From contig NZ_CP109162.1 in NCBI RefSeq assembly GCF_035920445.1, forward strand, positions 434,001 through 498,000: a stretch of 64,000 nt of DNA, read 5' to 3'. Below the pieces are notes generated by a model, which saw nothing but the letters and a program-made list of their open reading frames with translations, was not told where the DNA came from and did not search any database. Of the stretch, positions 63,140 to 64,000 are shown one piece after another (the first letter of the stretch is position 1; each line of letters begins with the position of its first letter). The stretch is from Nocardia sp. NBC_01730. Lineage in GTDB: Bacteria > Actinomycetota > Actinomycetes > Mycobacteriales > Mycobacteriaceae. A program made the translations under genes and the position numbers.

Positions 63140-64000
63140 ATGCAGAGCACCCGAATTGTGCTGGCTTCACGACCGACCGGCATGCCGACATCGGAGAACT
63201 TCCGGACCGAAACCGTCGACCTGCCCGCCCCGGCGCCCGGCGAGGCCCTGCTGCAGACGCTGTATCTGTCGCTGGACCCCTACATGCGCGGGCGCATGAG
63301 CGACGCCCCGTCCTATGCGCCGCCGGTGGAGATCGGGCAGCCCATGGTCGGCGCGACCATCTCCCGAGTGCTCGAAACCACCGAAGACACCCTGCAATCC
63401 GGCGATTTCGTGCTCGGATACGGTGGCTGGCAAACCCATTCGGTGGAGCCGGTGCGCATCCTGCACCGCCTCGATCCCGCGGCCGCGCCGCTGAGCACCG
63501 CACTTGGCGTGCTCGGCATGCCCGGGTTCACCGCATACTCCGGATTGCTCACCATCGGGCGGCCGCAGCCGGGCGAGACCGTGGTCGTCGCGGCCGCGAC
63601 CGGACCGGTCGGGGCGACGGTCGGTCAGCTCGCCAAGCTGCGGGGCGCGCGGGCGGTCGGCATCGCGGGCGGTCCGGAAAAGGTCGCGCTGCTGCGTGAC
63701 TATTTCGGCTTCGATGCCGCGATCGACCATCGCTCTCCCGACTTCGCCGAGCAGCTGGCCGCCGCCACGCCCGACGGCATCGATGTGTACTTCGAGAACG
63801 TCGGCGGCGCGGTCTTCGATGCGGTGCTTCCGCGGCTGAATCAATACGCCCGAATTCCTGTGTGCGGCTTGGTCTCCCGCTACAACGCCACCGAATTGCC
63901 GCCCGGCCCCGACAGGTTGGGCAAGCTCATGGCGACGGTGTTGTTCCGCAGCCTCACCGTGCGCGGGTTCATCCAGACCGAGTTCGCCGCCGAACAGTAC
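63140..64000 (+). CDS. NADP-dependent medium-chain oxidoreductase, cut by the window end
   Basis: The first 287 residues of a zinc-independent MDR enzyme of the CurA / prostaglandin-reductase type, which reduces the double bond of 2-enones with NADPH. Seen are LYLSLDPYMRGRMSDAPSYA, GMPGFTAYSGLLTIGRPQPG, the nucleotide motif VVAAATGPVGATVGQLAKLR, and YFENVGGAVFDAVLPRLN. The ATG at 63140 starts the conserved N-terminus. The last 50 or so residues lie beyond the window. No Zn-binding Cys cluster is present, as expected. Confidence 0.9.
   Translation, partial: MQSTRIVLASRPTGMPTSENFRTETVDLPAPAPGEALLQTLYLSLDPYMRGRMSDAPSYAPPVEIGQPMVGATISRVLETTEDTLQSGDFVLGYGGWQTHSVEPVRILHRLDPAAAPLSTALGVLGMPGFTAYSGLLTIGRPQPGETVVVAAATGPVGATVGQLAKLRGARAVGIAGGPEKVALLRDYFGFDAAIDHRSPDFAEQLAAATPDGIDVYFENVGGAVFDAVLPRLNQYARIPVCGLVSRYNATELPPGPDRLGKLMATVLFRSLTVRGFIQTEFAAEQY

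Noticed and set aside
1..64000. tRNA, rRNA and origin-like sequences
   Set aside because: No T-loop/acceptor pattern, rRNA core or DnaA-box cluster was noticed on either strand; a covariance search would be needed to exclude a tRNA fully.

Overview
The window is GC-rich actinobacterial DNA, most likely Nocardia or a close mycolic-acid-producing relative. The signs are fused HadA/HadB-type dehydratases, an antigen-85-like esterase, LGFP and NlpC/P60 cell-wall proteins, an Rv1733c-like membrane protein, a carboxylic acid reductase, an XRE-DUF5753 regulator and many TetR, luciferase-like and P450 genes. I saw no rRNA, tRNA, CRISPR array or intact transposon.

Layout. 0-5 kb: a lipase cut by the window edge, a fused dehydratase, an XRE-DUF5753 regulator, two gene relics, and a TetR with its operator and a membrane partner. 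5-11.6 kb: acyl-CoA carboxylase beta subunit, antigen-85-like esterase, luciferase-like oxidoreductase, PAP2-type membrane protein, DoxX. 11.7-18.2 kb: an asparagine-use operon (permease, asparaginase, aspartase) with stop/start overlaps, a divergent FadR regulator, and 6-phosphogluconate dehydrogenase. 18.4-25.6 kb: a Nudix hydrolase, an unknown protein, and a six-gene operon in which a biotin ECF transporter (bioY, bioM, bioN) is interleaved with a thiolase and two AMP-forming ligases behind a BioQ-like palindrome.

25.8-44 kb: regulators, a P450, an ECF sigma factor and a redox cluster (GMC oxidoreductase, TetR, FAD oxidoreductase, aldehyde dehydrogenase, peroxidase). These lie among broken genes: TetR, a hydroxyacid dehydrogenase fragment, SDR, an NtaA-type monooxygenase, a carboxylic acid reductase split by one extra G, and an IS630 transposase remnant. 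44-54 kb: an atypical P450, a seven-blade propeller with IPT domains, a cold-shock protein, a response regulator, the second fused dehydratase and a catalase. 54-64 kb: an NlpC/P60 hydrolase, a small secreted protein, a decayed phage lysis cassette, fragments of alkylation-repair, carboxymuconolactone-decarboxylase-like and 2,4-dienoyl-CoA-reductase-like genes, a cupin, an alpha-galactosidase and a quinone-reductase-like gene cut by the window end.

The most coherent system is the biotin transporter/ligase/thiolase operon. The most striking global feature is the number of broken genes. Either this is a decaying accessory region, or some single-base shifts are sequence errors; the in-frame stops and large deletions argue that much of the decay is real. 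All family calls come from reading translations by eye, with no database search.
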